Below the pieces are notes generated by a model that worked only from the letters and a program-made list of their open reading frames with translations, did no database searches and had not been told where the DNA came from. The position numbers were made by a program, and so were the translations under genes. Below are positions 1-8,066 of a stretch of DNA of 64,000 bases, one piece after another; within the stretch, counting starts at the first letter, position 1, and each line of letters begins with the position of its first letter. The stretch is from assembly GCA_021781745.1 (NCBI GenBank), contig JAJXWH010000013.1:1-64000 (forward strand), written 5' to 3'. The DNA comes from Bacillota bacterium (lineage in GTDB: Bacteria > Bacillota > Clostridia > Clostridiales > Clostridiaceae).

Positions 1-130
1 TAATACTTATATTAATGATTTGTTCATTATTTGTCCATATTTAAATCTGCTTCGTAGATTGTGTGTTTCTGCTACTCTCAAAAGTTATCCACAGATTTGA
101 CTTTATTATAAATTCCTATAGAGTGAAAAA

Positions 131-152
131 AATCTAGGAATTCTCCTAGATT
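131..152 (-). terminator. Intrinsic terminator of the frameshifted small gene
   Basis: A 9-bp perfect stem (AATCTAGGA / TCCTAGATT) with a 4-nt loop is followed on the minus strand by a run of seven T. It lies about 50 nt past the stop of the broken gene at 205-448. Confidence 0.75.
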
Positions 153-204
153 CATTTTTCACATACCCTTACCATTATTTAACTCTCATCTTAAATTATA
201 AAAA

Positions 205-448
205 TCAATAATTATTTATGTATTTTATTTTAAATTGATTACCAACATTTTCAATATTTATTCCTAAAATATCCATAAATTGCTTAAGACTGTTAACATT
301 ATTAATAAACTTAACATTACCTTTAGAAATTAATTTTTCAATTACCTTTATTATATCTTTTTTTTGATCAGAAAATAATATCTTCCAAATTTCAGAGGCA
401 TTTAATCCTTCTAATTGATTTTCATTTAATAATTCCTTTTTTGTCCAT
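205..448 (-). pseudogene. Small gene broken by a +1 shift in an A6 run
   Basis: An AGAGAGG ribosome binding site precedes an ATG at 448-446. The frame from this ATG stops after eight codons. The other frame, entered by removing one A from the A6 run at 437-442 (coding strand), stays open to a TGA at 205 and would give an 80-aa protein beginning MDKKELLNENQ. The product would be acidic/basic mixed and helical, with a motif like SEIWKILFSDQKKDI. I do not recognise the family. The reading frame, ribosome binding site and downstream terminator suggest a recently broken gene, transcriptional slippage or a sequencing error in the homopolymer. The region between 449 and 559 holds only AT-rich promoter-like sequence. 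Confidence 0.5.
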
Positions 449-559
449 AGGCAATCCTCTCTTATTAAAATTTCTTTTTATTTTTTTATACCATAGATCT
501 GAAGTATATTATTCCATATTTATGTCAAATATACTAAATAAAAGGTCTGAGGTGTTAAT

Positions 560-661
560 TTGAAACCTAATTTTATTAAAAATAATTTATCAATTATAAT
601 AATGATATTTTTTATAATTTCATTGTATATTTTACCAATAATATGTATAGAATTACAATGA
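560..661 (+). CDS. 33-aa hydrophobic peptide
   Basis: A TTG start follows a GAGGTG ribosome binding site with 5-nt spacing. The 33-aa product has a basic N-terminus (MKPNFIKNN), one strongly hydrophobic segment (about residues 10-30) and the C-terminus CIELQ. A strong terminator begins 21 nt after the stop. A decayed relative with the same ending (...IELQ) and a similar hairpin lies at 9989-10063. Function is unknown. Size and shape fit a single-span membrane peptide, such as a type I toxin-like or regulatory peptide, but nothing proves this. Confidence 0.5.
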   Translation: MKPNFIKNNLSIIIMIFFIISLYILPIICIELQ

Positions 662-682
662 TGACATAATATTTCAATGAAT

Positions 683-730
683 AAGAGATAGTATTTTATC
701 ACTATTCTCTAAATACTATCTCTTATTTTT
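683..730 (+). terminator. Terminator after the 33-aa peptide
   Basis: A 14-bp perfect stem (arms 683-696 and 711-724) is followed on the plus strand by ATTTTTG. The stem sequence AGAGATAGTATT is shared with the hairpin at 10086-10125. Confidence 0.8.
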
Positions 731-768
731 GTTACTTATATTAATATTATTATCTTAGATTTACATAT

Positions 769-2388
769 TTAGTTTTTTTCAACACGAATCAATTTCCATT
801 TTTGAGCATTTGTTTCATTATCACTAAAAATATCAACATTAGAAAAATTATCTGTTCCAGCTGAATATACATCAAGGGCTTTTTGACTACCAATATTAAT
901 TAATTTATATACGCCATCACTTTCTCCAATAATATTCCACTTTTGCGCATCAGTTCCATTATCACTAAAGATATCAACATTAGTATAATCATCTGTTTTG
1001 GCTGCGTATACATCCAGAGCCTTCATACTATTAGTATTAATTAATTTATATGTCCCATCAGAGTTTTGATAAATATTCCACTCTTGAGCTCCTGTTCCAT
1101 TGTCTTCATAAATATCTACATTAGCATAATCCTTTGTTTCAGCAGAATATACATCTAGAGCTTTTCCACTACCAACATTAATTAGTTTATAAGTTTCTCC
1201 TGAGGATATTCCATTAGTATTTTGGGCTTCACCAGGATTAATAGCACTCAATTTCTCTGCGCTATTAGCCGGAGTTTTAATTATATTTTCTGGATTTAAA
1301 GCTTTCACTGCAATATTATTAGTAAGTATTATACTTGCAGCTATTATGAATACTATTATTGTTTTTCCTGTCATTTTATAAGAACCTTTTTTAAATGCTT
1401 TGATCATCCAAATTCTATTTTTTATTTGATTATTAGTTTCAAAAAAGACTGGCACTTGAGAATAACTCCCCTTATTCAAAAGCATTCTTGAAAGAGTGAG
1501 TAGTGTCATACCATAATCTGTATTTTCATCTTCCTTTAGAAGTTCAAGGACATAAGCATCACAGTCATATTCTCTGTATAATCTCATTTGTTTAATTGCA
1601 ATCCATACAAATGGATTAAACCAATGTATTAACAATGCAATTATACCAAGATAGTTATAAATTAAATGTTTCCTTTTATAATGCACTAATTCATGTAAAA
1701 ATACATGAGAAAGCTTCCTATTATCTTCTATACTTAATACATACTTGGGTATATAAATCTTAGGTTTTACAATCCCCATGATGCACGGACTTTTAAATTC
1801 ATCATGCACATATAATGGAATTCTTGATTTTATCTTAAGCTTATTTTTACACTCATTAAGTAAAGTTAATATTCCAGGATGTATATATTCATTTATATCT
1901 TTAGTTTTTCTATTTAACTTAAGACTAAATCTAAGTAATACGAAACTTAAAAACACCAATCCCGTTACCCATATATAAGAAATAAATTTGAAAACAACTG
2001 AAATTATTTCCCTGTTATTATTGTCTGCCAGCTTACTACTTAAACTCATCTCATTTTCGTTATAATTATCACTCTTATTAGTAATGGTACTAGACTTTTG
2101 TTCATTTACTTGAGATTCTTTAGTTGTTTTAGTCAAATCAGTTGCCTCATTCTGTTCTTGCACGACACTTCCATACTTTTCGTATAACATATTAAATAAG
2201 CTTATATTTGTTTCAGGAATAACAGGTATAAGGAGTTTTATTAATACCAAAATCCATATTGCATTTTTAACTCTTATGCTAAGACGCTTATTTAATATTT
2301 TTAAAATCAAAATTACTATTAGTATGATAGCGCTTGCTGTTAAAGAAGACTGAAAAAAGCCCAAAAAAATTCTCTCTATAAGTTCCAT
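769..2388 (-). CDS. BlaR1/MecR1-type M56 sensor protease with ricin-type lectin sensor
   Basis: This 539-aa membrane protein has the BlaR1 plan: N-terminal membrane segments (about residues 12-30, 36-56, 130-150), a cytoplasmic M56 zinc protease with HELVH at 232-236, and a last membrane span near 344-364. The extracytoplasmic C-terminus is normally a penicillin-binding domain. Here residues about 395-539 are three repeats of a ricin-B type beta-trefoil, each with YKLIN, KALDVY and a QxW motif (AQEW, AQKW, AQKW). It follows blaI by 50 bp. By family knowledge, ligand binding outside should trigger cleavage of the BlaI repressor. The ligand is inferred to be a glycan or cell-wall sugar, not a beta-lactam. 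The neighbouring secreted protein carries a near-identical lectin domain. Confidence 0.88.
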   Translation of the reverse strand: MELIERIFLGFFQSSLTASAIILIVILILKILNKRLSIRVKNAIWILVLIKLLIPVIPETNISLFNMLYEKYGSVVQEQNEATDLTKTTKESQVNEQKSSTITNKSDNYNENEMSLSSKLADNNNREIISVVFKFISYIWVTGLVFLSFVLLRFSLKLNRKTKDINEYIHPGILTLLNECKNKLKIKSRIPLYVHDEFKSPCIMGIVKPKIYIPKYVLSIEDNRKLSHVFLHELVHYKRKHLIYNYLGIIALLIHWFNPFVWIAIKQMRLYREYDCDAYVLELLKEDENTDYGMTLLTLSRMLLNKGSYSQVPVFFETNNQIKNRIWMIKAFKKGSYKMTGKTIIVFIIAASIILTNNIAVKALNPENIIKTPANSAEKLSAINPGEAQNTNGISSGETYKLINVGSGKALDVYSAETKDYANVDIYEDNGTGAQEWNIYQNSDGTYKLINTNSMKALDVYAAKTDDYTNVDIFSDNGTDAQKWNIIGESDGVYKLINIGSQKALDVYSAGTDNFSNVDIFSDNETNAQKWKLIRVEKN

Positions 2389-2438
2389 AACCCATATTCT
2401 CCTAATGGCATAAAATTTTCTAAACTAAAAAACAATAT

Positions 2439-2834
2439 TTATTTGTAGTCAGGTAATTTCTTTTCCTTTTTATCTTTAAGTATATTCTCCAATTCCTCAA
2501 TTTCACCTATTGATAAATTTTCTTCTTCTAAAAATTTAGTAAAAAGTATGTTTAAAGCACCATTATATACTTTTTTAAGAAAAAATTCATTTTCTGATTT
2601 AACGCATTCATCTTCTGAGACTAGTGGATAATAATTATAAATTCTTCCTGTCTTTTCATAGCCTATAGCTCCTTTTTTTATAAGCCTTGTAATAAAAGTT
2701 TTTATAGTCTGATCTGACCAATCATTATATTCTGATAATGAAGCTATTATTTTTTCCGAAGTTAACGAATTTGTCTTCCATAGAAGTTTCATTACCTCCC
2801 ATTCTGCCTCAGAAATCTTAGGAAGTTCCTTCAT
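2439..2834 (-). CDS. blaI: BlaI/MecI/CopY-family transcriptional repressor
   Basis: A 131-aa winged-helix repressor whose N-terminus (LPKISEAEWEVMKLLW) and helix-turn-helix (SDQTIKTFITRLIKKG) are typical of BlaI/MecI. The ATG follows a GGAGAGG site. It forms an operon with the M56 sensor downstream. S. aureus BlaI/MecI is inactivated by cutting an Asn-Phe bond; in the equivalent stretch here (LFTKFLEEENL) the Asn seems replaced, so the cleavage point may differ. A TACA-TT-TGTA operator sits over its own start region, implying autorepression. It likely also represses the lectin gene at 3045. Confidence 0.9.
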   Translation of the reverse strand: MKELPKISEAEWEVMKLLWKTNSLTSEKIIASLSEYNDWSDQTIKTFITRLIKKGAIGYEKTGRIYNYYPLVSEDECVKSENEFFLKKVYNGALNILFTKFLEEENLSIGEIEELENILKDKKEKKLPDYK

Positions 2835-2858
2835 GACATCCTCTCCTCTCGATTGTCG

Positions 2859-2882
2859 TTTACATTTGTAAATATCATTATA
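2859..2882 (-). promoter_or_regulatory. blaI promoter -10 and BlaI-type operator
   Basis: On the minus strand a perfect TATAAT (2877-2882) is followed by the dyad TTTACA-AA-TGTAAA (2859-2872; core TACA-N2-TGTA at 2861-2870). The operator would cover the transcription start, about 25 nt before the blaI ATG. TACA-N2-TGTA is the known core recognised by BlaI/MecI and CopY proteins. Confidence 0.8.
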
Positions 2883-2934
2883 AGTTTATTCCTCTAATCT
2901 TTTCTTGTCAATCCTCAGCCTAGTTAGAATACGG

Positions 2935-2989
2935 AAAAAATAGTAACTATTTCACAATGATATTGTGAATTAAGCAGCTACTATTTTTT
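2935..2989 (-). terminator. Terminator of the secreted lectin gene
   Basis: An outer stem pairs AAAAAATAGTA with TACTATTTTTT around an inner perfect hairpin TTCACAAT-GAT-ATTGTGAA (2951-2969). It ends in a T run on the minus strand. It separates the lectin gene from blaI, so each has its own transcript. Confidence 0.75.
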
Positions 2990-3044
2990 ATAACTATAAG
3001 AAGCTATTAGTCGACTCAATTGAGCAAACTGCAATTTTAATTTC

Positions 3045-3938
3045 TTAACCTATACGAACCAACTTCCACTTTTGAGCACCTGTTCCATTATCAGTATAAA
3101 CATCAACATTAGTATAATTGTCACTTCCAGCTGCATATACATCTAAAGCCTTTCTGCTGCCTACATTAATTAACTTATAAGTACCATCATAATTAGCAAT
3201 GATATACCATTTTTGTGCACTGGTTCCATTGTCAGTATAAATATCAACATTCGAATAGTCATCTTTTTCAGCTGCATATACATCTAAAGCTTTCATACTA
3301 TTAGGATTGATTAATTTGAAAGTTCCATCAGGATATTGATAAATAGTCCATTTTTGAGCTGCTGAATTATTATCATCATAAATATCAACATTATCGTAAT
3401 TGTTTTCTCCAGCTGAATATACATCAAGAGCTTTTCCACTACCAACATTTATTAACTTATAAGTCGCTCCAGACTCTATTCCCTTAGCCGAATTTGTATA
3501 ATTTTGAATCCACGCACCATCTGAACCTAATCTATATTCTATACCATTTGTAATTACAGTAGTATTTTTTAACATAACTCCTGATTGATAAAAATACCAT
3601 CTCCCATCAAAACCTTTTTGCCATACTCCTTTAGTATCATTTGTTTCAGTTGTACCATCCCAGGCACCGTCTGACCCTAACTTATACTTATGACCATTTG
3701 TAGTTATAACTGTATCTTTTTGCATCACACCATCACTATCAAAATAATACCATACTCCATTACTATCTTTCATCCATCCTGTTTGATATGAGCCATTTGC
3801 TATAACATAATACCAGTCTTCATTCTTTAGTATCCAGCCTGTTTTAGTTGCAGCACTAGCTGCCATTGGTAAAACTCCTAATAATGTTATAGTTGTTAAT
3901 GCTACCGCTATCACCTTTTTAATAAACACAGTTTTCAT
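3045..3938 (-). CDS. Secreted cell-wall-binding protein with ricin-type lectin domain
   Basis: The best start is the ATG at 3938 (GGGAG, 7-nt spacing), giving 297 aa; the frame is open 16 codons further up, through the operator. Residues 1-29 are a signal peptide ending ASA-A. Residues 30 to about 150 are choline-binding-like repeats (GWxxxxxxWYY, YYFDSDGVMQ). Residues about 155-297 form a three-repeat ricin-B beta-trefoil with QxW in each repeat (AQKW), nearly identical to the sensor tail at 769-1200. No catalytic domain is visible, so it is a binder or decoy rather than an enzyme. Its promoter carries two BlaI-type operators, so expression should be released when the M56 sensor fires. Confidence 0.85.
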   Translation of the reverse strand: MKTVFIKKVIAVALTTITLLGVLPMAASAATKTGWILKNEDWYYVIANGSYQTGWMKDSNGVWYYFDSDGVMQKDTVITTNGHKYKLGSDGAWDGTTETNDTKGVWQKGFDGRWYFYQSGVMLKNTTVITNGIEYRLGSDGAWIQNYTNSAKGIESGATYKLINVGSGKALDVYSAGENNYDNVDIYDDNNSAAQKWTIYQYPDGTFKLINPNSMKALDVYAAEKDDYSNVDIYTDNGTSAQKWYIIANYDGTYKLINVGSRKALDVYAAGSDNYTNVDVYTDNGTGAQKWKLVRIG

Positions 3939-3967
3939 TTTAATTCTCCCTTTCATTATAAAAGTAA

Positions 3968-4021
3968 ATCTACAGTTGTAAACCACGGTTTAAGTTTACA
4001 TCTGTAGATCTAAAATGTCAA
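3968..4021 (-). promoter_or_regulatory. Lectin-gene promoter with two BlaI-type operators
   Basis: Minus-strand -35 TTGACA (4016-4021) and -10 TAAACT (3993-3998) are 17 bp apart. Operator TACA-TC-TGTA (3997-4006) sits between them and TACA-GT-TGTA (3971-3980) lies just past the start site, 26 bp centre to centre. The two operators are also arms of a large inverted repeat (3968-3983 and 3994-4009; 15 of 16 bases match). Confidence 0.82.
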
Positions 4022-4104
4022 TATATAACTTGGATTTAATTGTTAATTTTTTTAAATTTAGATTATAGTGAATTTATATTGAAAAATGCAATATACTGTA
4101 CTTT

Positions 4105-4845
4105 TCATATGCCCATTGCCAATTCTGCTATACGCTCATTTACTTTCCCTTTATAGACACCTCCATGATAACAAATTACTGTTTCAATATCATAATTCAT
4201 TAACTTCTTCAAAGACTCTTTATTTAATTCATTATCAAAATTAATATTTTGATCTGCTTTTACAAGCAAACCTTCTTTGACACAAAGAATATCTCCAGCA
4301 ATTAGTATCTTCCACTTCTCAAGGTACAAAGAAATATGTCCCGGAGTATGACCAGGTGTGTGAACAACAGTGATTCCTCCACAATACGGTAATTCCTCCA
4401 AATCAATCAAGGTTTTATTTACATTTACTCTGCTGTTCTCAAAGCCTGCTTTTAGTTTTTCGTATATTATTTTCATATTAGCAGGCAAATGATCTAATCC
4501 ATCTTCTAGTCTAGAAAGTTTAACAGGTTTCTTCTCACCATTAATATATGCTTTTTCTTCCTCATGAGCAAGAACCTTAACCCTGCCAGGCATCTCTTTC
4601 AATATATCTGAAATACCTCCAATGTGGTCAATATCCTGATGAGTTAGAATTACTGTGTTCAATTTGCTAAAGGGTATTCCTTCTTTCTCGCATACTTCGC
4701 GAATCTGATGTAATTGACCGGGAAATCCAGTATCAATTAAGACTAGTGAATCCTCATCCAAAATCAATGTTAGATTAATAACCATCCCCATTTCCATTAT
4801 ATTAGTCGGCACTTCTAGCATATAAATTCCATTTTCAATTCTCAT
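4105..4845 (-). CDS. MBL-fold metallo-hydrolase
   Basis: A 246-aa cytoplasmic protein of the metallo-beta-lactamase fold. The zinc motif HxHxDH is present as THQDIDHIGG (about residues 70-79), followed by GHTPGHISLY and an IAGD acid. The first motif residue is Gln (HQD) rather than the usual His (HAD/HSD), a common variant position. It is monocistronic, with AAGGAGG before the ATG. Substrate is unknown; relatives include glyoxalase-II-like and lactonase-like hydrolases. A second, shorter relative lies at 32740-33378. Confidence 0.8.
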   Translation of the reverse strand: MRIENGIYMLEVPTNIMEMGMVINLTLILDEDSLVLIDTGFPGQLHQIREVCEKEGIPFSKLNTVILTHQDIDHIGGISDILKEMPGRVKVLAHEEEKAYINGEKKPVKLSRLEDGLDHLPANMKIIYEKLKAGFENSRVNVNKTLIDLEELPYCGGITVVHTPGHTPGHISLYLEKWKILIAGDILCVKEGLLVKADQNINFDNELNKESLKKLMNYDIETVICYHGGVYKGKVNERIAELAMGI

Positions 4846-5023
4846 TTATTATTTTCCTCCTTAAAAGTAGAATAGTAAATTGTAGTCTATACATTGCAAA
4901 ATAATTTCATCAGCTTTTCGCAATATATATTGACATTGATTTTATTTTATGTTATAATATAATATTATTGAGCAATTTATTATAAAGCATAGTTATATAA
5001 TAATCAATATAAATGTTAATTTA

Positions 5024-5053
5024 AGCGCAGATCTATTTAAACAGATCTACGCT
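5024..5053 (-). terminator. Hairpin after the LysR gene
   Basis: The stem AGCG-C-AGATCT (5024-5034) pairs with AGATCT-A-CGCT (5043-5053). T6 follows on the plus strand and a weaker T-rich stretch on the minus strand. It lies just past the stop of the minus-strand LysR gene. Confidence 0.6.
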
Positions 5054-5071
5054 TTTTTGATATAACTTGTC

Positions 5072-5977
5072 TCACTCTAATCTAATTTTCGGCAATATGT
5101 CTAAAAAATTGATTTCTTCTATAAATGCATTCATCGCAGATGTTAACCACTTATTCCTATGATATAAAACCTGTGTCAACATATTAAAATTATAATCAAT
5201 TAAATCTAATTTCACTAATTTCCCCTCATTTAATTCCTTCTCTACAGTCATAATAGGCAGTAAAGTAATCCCAAGATTATTTAAAACAAAAGTTTTAATA
5301 GTTTCTATACTTCCTATTTCTAAAGCTAAGTGGAACTGTAAATTTTCTTTGCGGAACATTTCTTCAAAAACGCCTCTATAACTGCATCCTTTCTCTGTAA
5401 GAATTAAAGCTTCCTTAACAATATCCTTTAATTCAAGCTTCCTTTTATCCTTAAGTTTATTTAATGGAGATGCTAAAAGTGCCATTTCTTCTTTGTAACA
5501 ACTGCATGGAATTAAATCTGGATCATTAACTAATTCGCCTAATATTAATATTAAATCAACAGTATTATTCTTCAGCATATTATGCAAGTCAGAGCATGTA
5601 CCAACTTTAATTATCACTTCCACCTCTGGATACTTCATATGGTAATCTCTAAGCAATTCTGGAAGCTTAATTGTACAAAGTGATTCAACAACACCAATTT
5701 TCAGTGTTCCTTTAGGAGTATCTCTATCAGCAACTGCTTCCCTAGCTTCACTAGCAAGATTTATTATTTTTTCTGCGTACTCAAGAAAAATTATTCCTTT
5801 GGATGTTAGCTCCATATTTCGTCCAATTCGCTCGAATAATTTTATTCCAAGTTCTTTTTCTAAAAGTTGAATTTGAGTAGTAATTGTAGATTGTGCATAA
5901 CCAAGCTCTTCTGCAGCTTTCAGAAAACTTTTTAATTGTGTGATTTTTGAGAATGTTATTAGCTGTCTAAACTCCAT
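5072..5977 (-). CDS. LysR-family transcriptional regulator
   Basis: 301 aa with an N-terminal winged helix-turn-helix (MEFRQLITFSKITQLKSFL, then AAEELGYAQSTITTQIQLLE) and a C-terminal substrate-binding-like domain from about residue 90. It is divergent from the sulfur lyase/reductase operon that starts at 6209. By the usual LysR arrangement it probably controls that operon, sensing a sulfur metabolite as CysB/CysL/YtlI-type regulators do. Effector and sign of control cannot be read from sequence. Confidence 0.9.
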   Translation of the reverse strand: MEFRQLITFSKITQLKSFLKAAEELGYAQSTITTQIQLLEKELGIKLFERIGRNMELTSKGIIFLEYAEKIINLASEAREAVADRDTPKGTLKIGVVESLCTIKLPELLRDYHMKYPEVEVIIKVGTCSDLHNMLKNNTVDLILILGELVNDPDLIPCSCYKEEMALLASPLNKLKDKRKLELKDIVKEALILTEKGCSYRGVFEEMFRKENLQFHLALEIGSIETIKTFVLNNLGITLLPIMTVEKELNEGKLVKLDLIDYNFNMLTQVLYHRNKWLTSAMNAFIEEINFLDILPKIRLE

Positions 5978-6006
5978 ATTTTACCTCACTCTCTTAACTT
6001 CAAAAT

Positions 6007-6036
6007 AATTGAACTTATTTTTTAATTAATTCAATT
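6007..6036. promoter_or_regulatory. Candidate LysR binding dyad
   Basis: An inverted repeat AATTGAA (6007-6013) / TTCAATT (6030-6036) lies in the 231-bp divergent region, close to the LysR start. The arms and spacing resemble a LysR-type T-N11-A site, but the AT-rich background makes chance possible. Confidence 0.35.
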
Positions 6037-6208
6037 TTACTAATATATTATCTTATGCTAATATAAACTCAATAAAAATTCAAGTAATAACTTATATTTT
6101 GATTATAATCATTTCATTTATCTAACCTAAGTACTGATAGATAAAATATGATTCCATGTCTTTGAATTTTTAATATACAGCAGAATTAAAATAAGGAGTG
6201 AATCGAAA

Positions 6209-7408
6209 TTGGATAAAGGTAATTTTAAAGATTTAGGCTTTTCAACAAAAGCAATACATGGCGGAAACAGGAAGAATGACGTAGGGTCTGCTGCTACACC
6301 AATTTATCAATCATCCACCTTCATTTTTGACTGTGCAGAGCAAGGCGGACGAATATTTTCTGGTGATGAAGCTGGATATAGATACACTCGATTTGGGAAT
6401 CCAACAAATGAAGTTTTAGAAGAAAAGCTTGCTATTCTTGAGGGGGCAGAAAGCTGCATTTCAACTGCTTCTGGCATTGGAGCAATATCTACTGCATTAT
6501 GGACTGCCTTAAAAAATGGGGATCATGTAATATCATCTTCTACAATTTATGGCGATACCTCCGCATTTTTAAATAACGGACTAAAAAAATATGGTGTAGA
6601 AATTGATTTTGTAGATATGTCTGATCCGGTAACCGTACTTAAAGCTATGAAACCAAATACAAAAGTTGTTTATATTGAAACGCCAGCTAACCCCACCCTG
6701 AAGCTTAATGATATAACAGCTATAGCTAAAATTGCTCATGTAAATAAAAACTGCATTGTTATGGTAGATAATACCTTTTGTACACCTTATATTCAAAGAC
6801 CACTAGAACTTGGCGCAGATGTTGTTTTACATTCTGGTACAAAATTTCTTAATGGTCATGGTGATGTAGTCGCCGGCTTTATACTTGGTTCAGAAGACTT
6901 TATAAAAGAAGCTAAGCTTGGTGTTCAGAAACTAACGGGTGCTATTTTAAGCCCTTTTGATTCCTATTTAGTAATAAGAGGTTTAAAAACTCTTCCACTT
7001 AGAATGGAGAAACATTGCGAAAATGCTATGACTGTTGCACAATTTTTAGAAGAACATGAAGCTGTAAAAAAAGTATATTATCCAGGACTTAAAAGCTTTA
7101 AGCAATATGACCTAGCTCAAAAACAAATGAGTTTACCTGGAGCTATTATTGCTTTTGAATTAACAAGTGGAATAGAAGGTGGAAGAACCTTAATGAATAG
7201 TTTAAAACTTTGCAAATTAGCCGTAAGCTTAGGCGATGCAGAAACCTTAATACAACATCCAGCTTCTATGAGTCATTCTGTATGTTCAAAGGAGGAAAGA
7301 TTATCTGCAGGAATTAGTGATGGTCTTGTAAGATTAGCCGTTGGTCTTGAAGATGTTATAGATATAATTGATGATTTAAGACAAGCTCTTGATTTAATAG
7401 CTAAGTGA
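6209..7408 (+). CDS. PLP-dependent sulfur lyase (methionine gamma-lyase / O-acetylhomoserine sulfhydrylase family)
   Basis: 399 aa of the Cys/Met metabolism PLP family. The start is TTG after AAGGAG (10-nt spacing); no nearer ATG fits. Visible motifs are FSTKAIHGG at the N-terminus, YTRFGNPTN, SGIGAISTAL, VDNTFCTPY, and the PLP lysine in HSGTKFLNGHGD (Lys212). The C-terminal SVSLGDAETLIQHPASMSHS block (here AVSLGD...) is typical of methionine gamma-lyase and cystathionine gamma-lyase/synthase. The enzyme either releases methanethiol or H2S from sulfur amino acids or makes homocysteine. Being first in an operon with a siroheme reductase, a role in sulfur assimilation or thiol recycling is likely. 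The exact reaction is not decidable here. Confidence 0.88.
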   Translation: MDKGNFKDLGFSTKAIHGGNRKNDVGSAATPIYQSSTFIFDCAEQGGRIFSGDEAGYRYTRFGNPTNEVLEEKLAILEGAESCISTASGIGAISTALWTALKNGDHVISSSTIYGDTSAFLNNGLKKYGVEIDFVDMSDPVTVLKAMKPNTKVVYIETPANPTLKLNDITAIAKIAHVNKNCIVMVDNTFCTPYIQRPLELGADVVLHSGTKFLNGHGDVVAGFILGSEDFIKEAKLGVQKLTGAILSPFDSYLVIRGLKTLPLRMEKHCENAMTVAQFLEEHEAVKKVYYPGLKSFKQYDLAQKQMSLPGAIIAFELTSGIEGGRTLMNSLKLCKLAVSLGDAETLIQHPASMSHSVCSKEERLSAGISDGLVRLAVGLEDVIDIIDDLRQALDLIAK

Positions 7409-7503
7409 TTTATATCACGGCATTAAAAGCTTTTATATTATAAAGTTAAATAGTTGAGTATAATAATTTACTTAGAAAATATATTTTTCAGGAGGATAAT
7501 AAA

Positions 7504-8049
7504 ATGGATAAAATAAATGTTAACTACGAAAAAATGTATTACGGATTTCCTGTAATTCTTATAAGTTTTTATGATAAAAATGGAGTTCCAAATATCACAA
7601 CTCTTTCTTCTTCTTATACCCTTAAGGATATGGTGGCACTTGGCTTTAGCAGCAAGGGATATGCAATTAATCAAATTAAAGAAGTTAAAGATTTTGTTAT
7701 TAATATTCCTGATAGTTCACTTAGAAAAGAAATTAATTTTTGTGGCACTAAATCAGGTTTAGAAATCAAGAAATTCGATGATACTAGCTTAACGCCAATT
7801 AAATCTAAAATTATTAATGCACCTATTATTGAAGAATGTCCAATTGCCATAGAATGTTCTTTAACTGACATTATCGAAAGAGATGCTTACAAAGGTATCA
7901 CTAATATTCTAGGCACTATAAAAGGTAGACTTATTTCAAGGGAATATTTAGATACTGATGATAGATTAAACTTTTCAAAATTTGATAATCTCTTATATTT
8001 CGGAGATGGGATAAACAAAGGCTACAGATATATAAAAAATGAACTATAA
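7504..8049 (+). CDS. Flavin reductase-like FMN-binding protein
   Basis: 181 aa matching the flavin reductase-like (split-barrel) family: N-terminal FPVILISFYDKNG, then NITTLSSSYTLKDMVALGFS, then a NIPDSSL stretch where related proteins contact flavin. AGGAGG precedes the ATG. It is the middle gene of the 6209-9674 operon and is 17 bp from the reductase gene. It probably passes electrons, as flavin, to a sulfur- or nitrogen-oxide reaction in the same pathway. The partner is an inference. Confidence 0.8.
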   Translation: MDKINVNYEKMYYGFPVILISFYDKNGVPNITTLSSSYTLKDMVALGFSSKGYAINQIKEVKDFVINIPDSSLRKEINFCGTKSGLEIKKFDDTSLTPIKSKIINAPIIEECPIAIECSLTDIIERDAYKGITNILGTIKGRLISREYLDTDDRLNFSKFDNLLYFGDGINKGYRYIKNEL

Positions 8050-8066
8050 GATAAGGAGGACATTAG

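Noticed and set aside
85-93. Perfect DnaA box TTATCCACA
   Set aside because: Only one box, with no cluster, dnaA or dnaN gene, or AT-rich unwinding context that would mark an origin.
520-702. 60-aa minus-strand open frame
   Set aside because: No ribosome binding site, and it is antisense to the better-supported 33-aa peptide and runs through its terminator.
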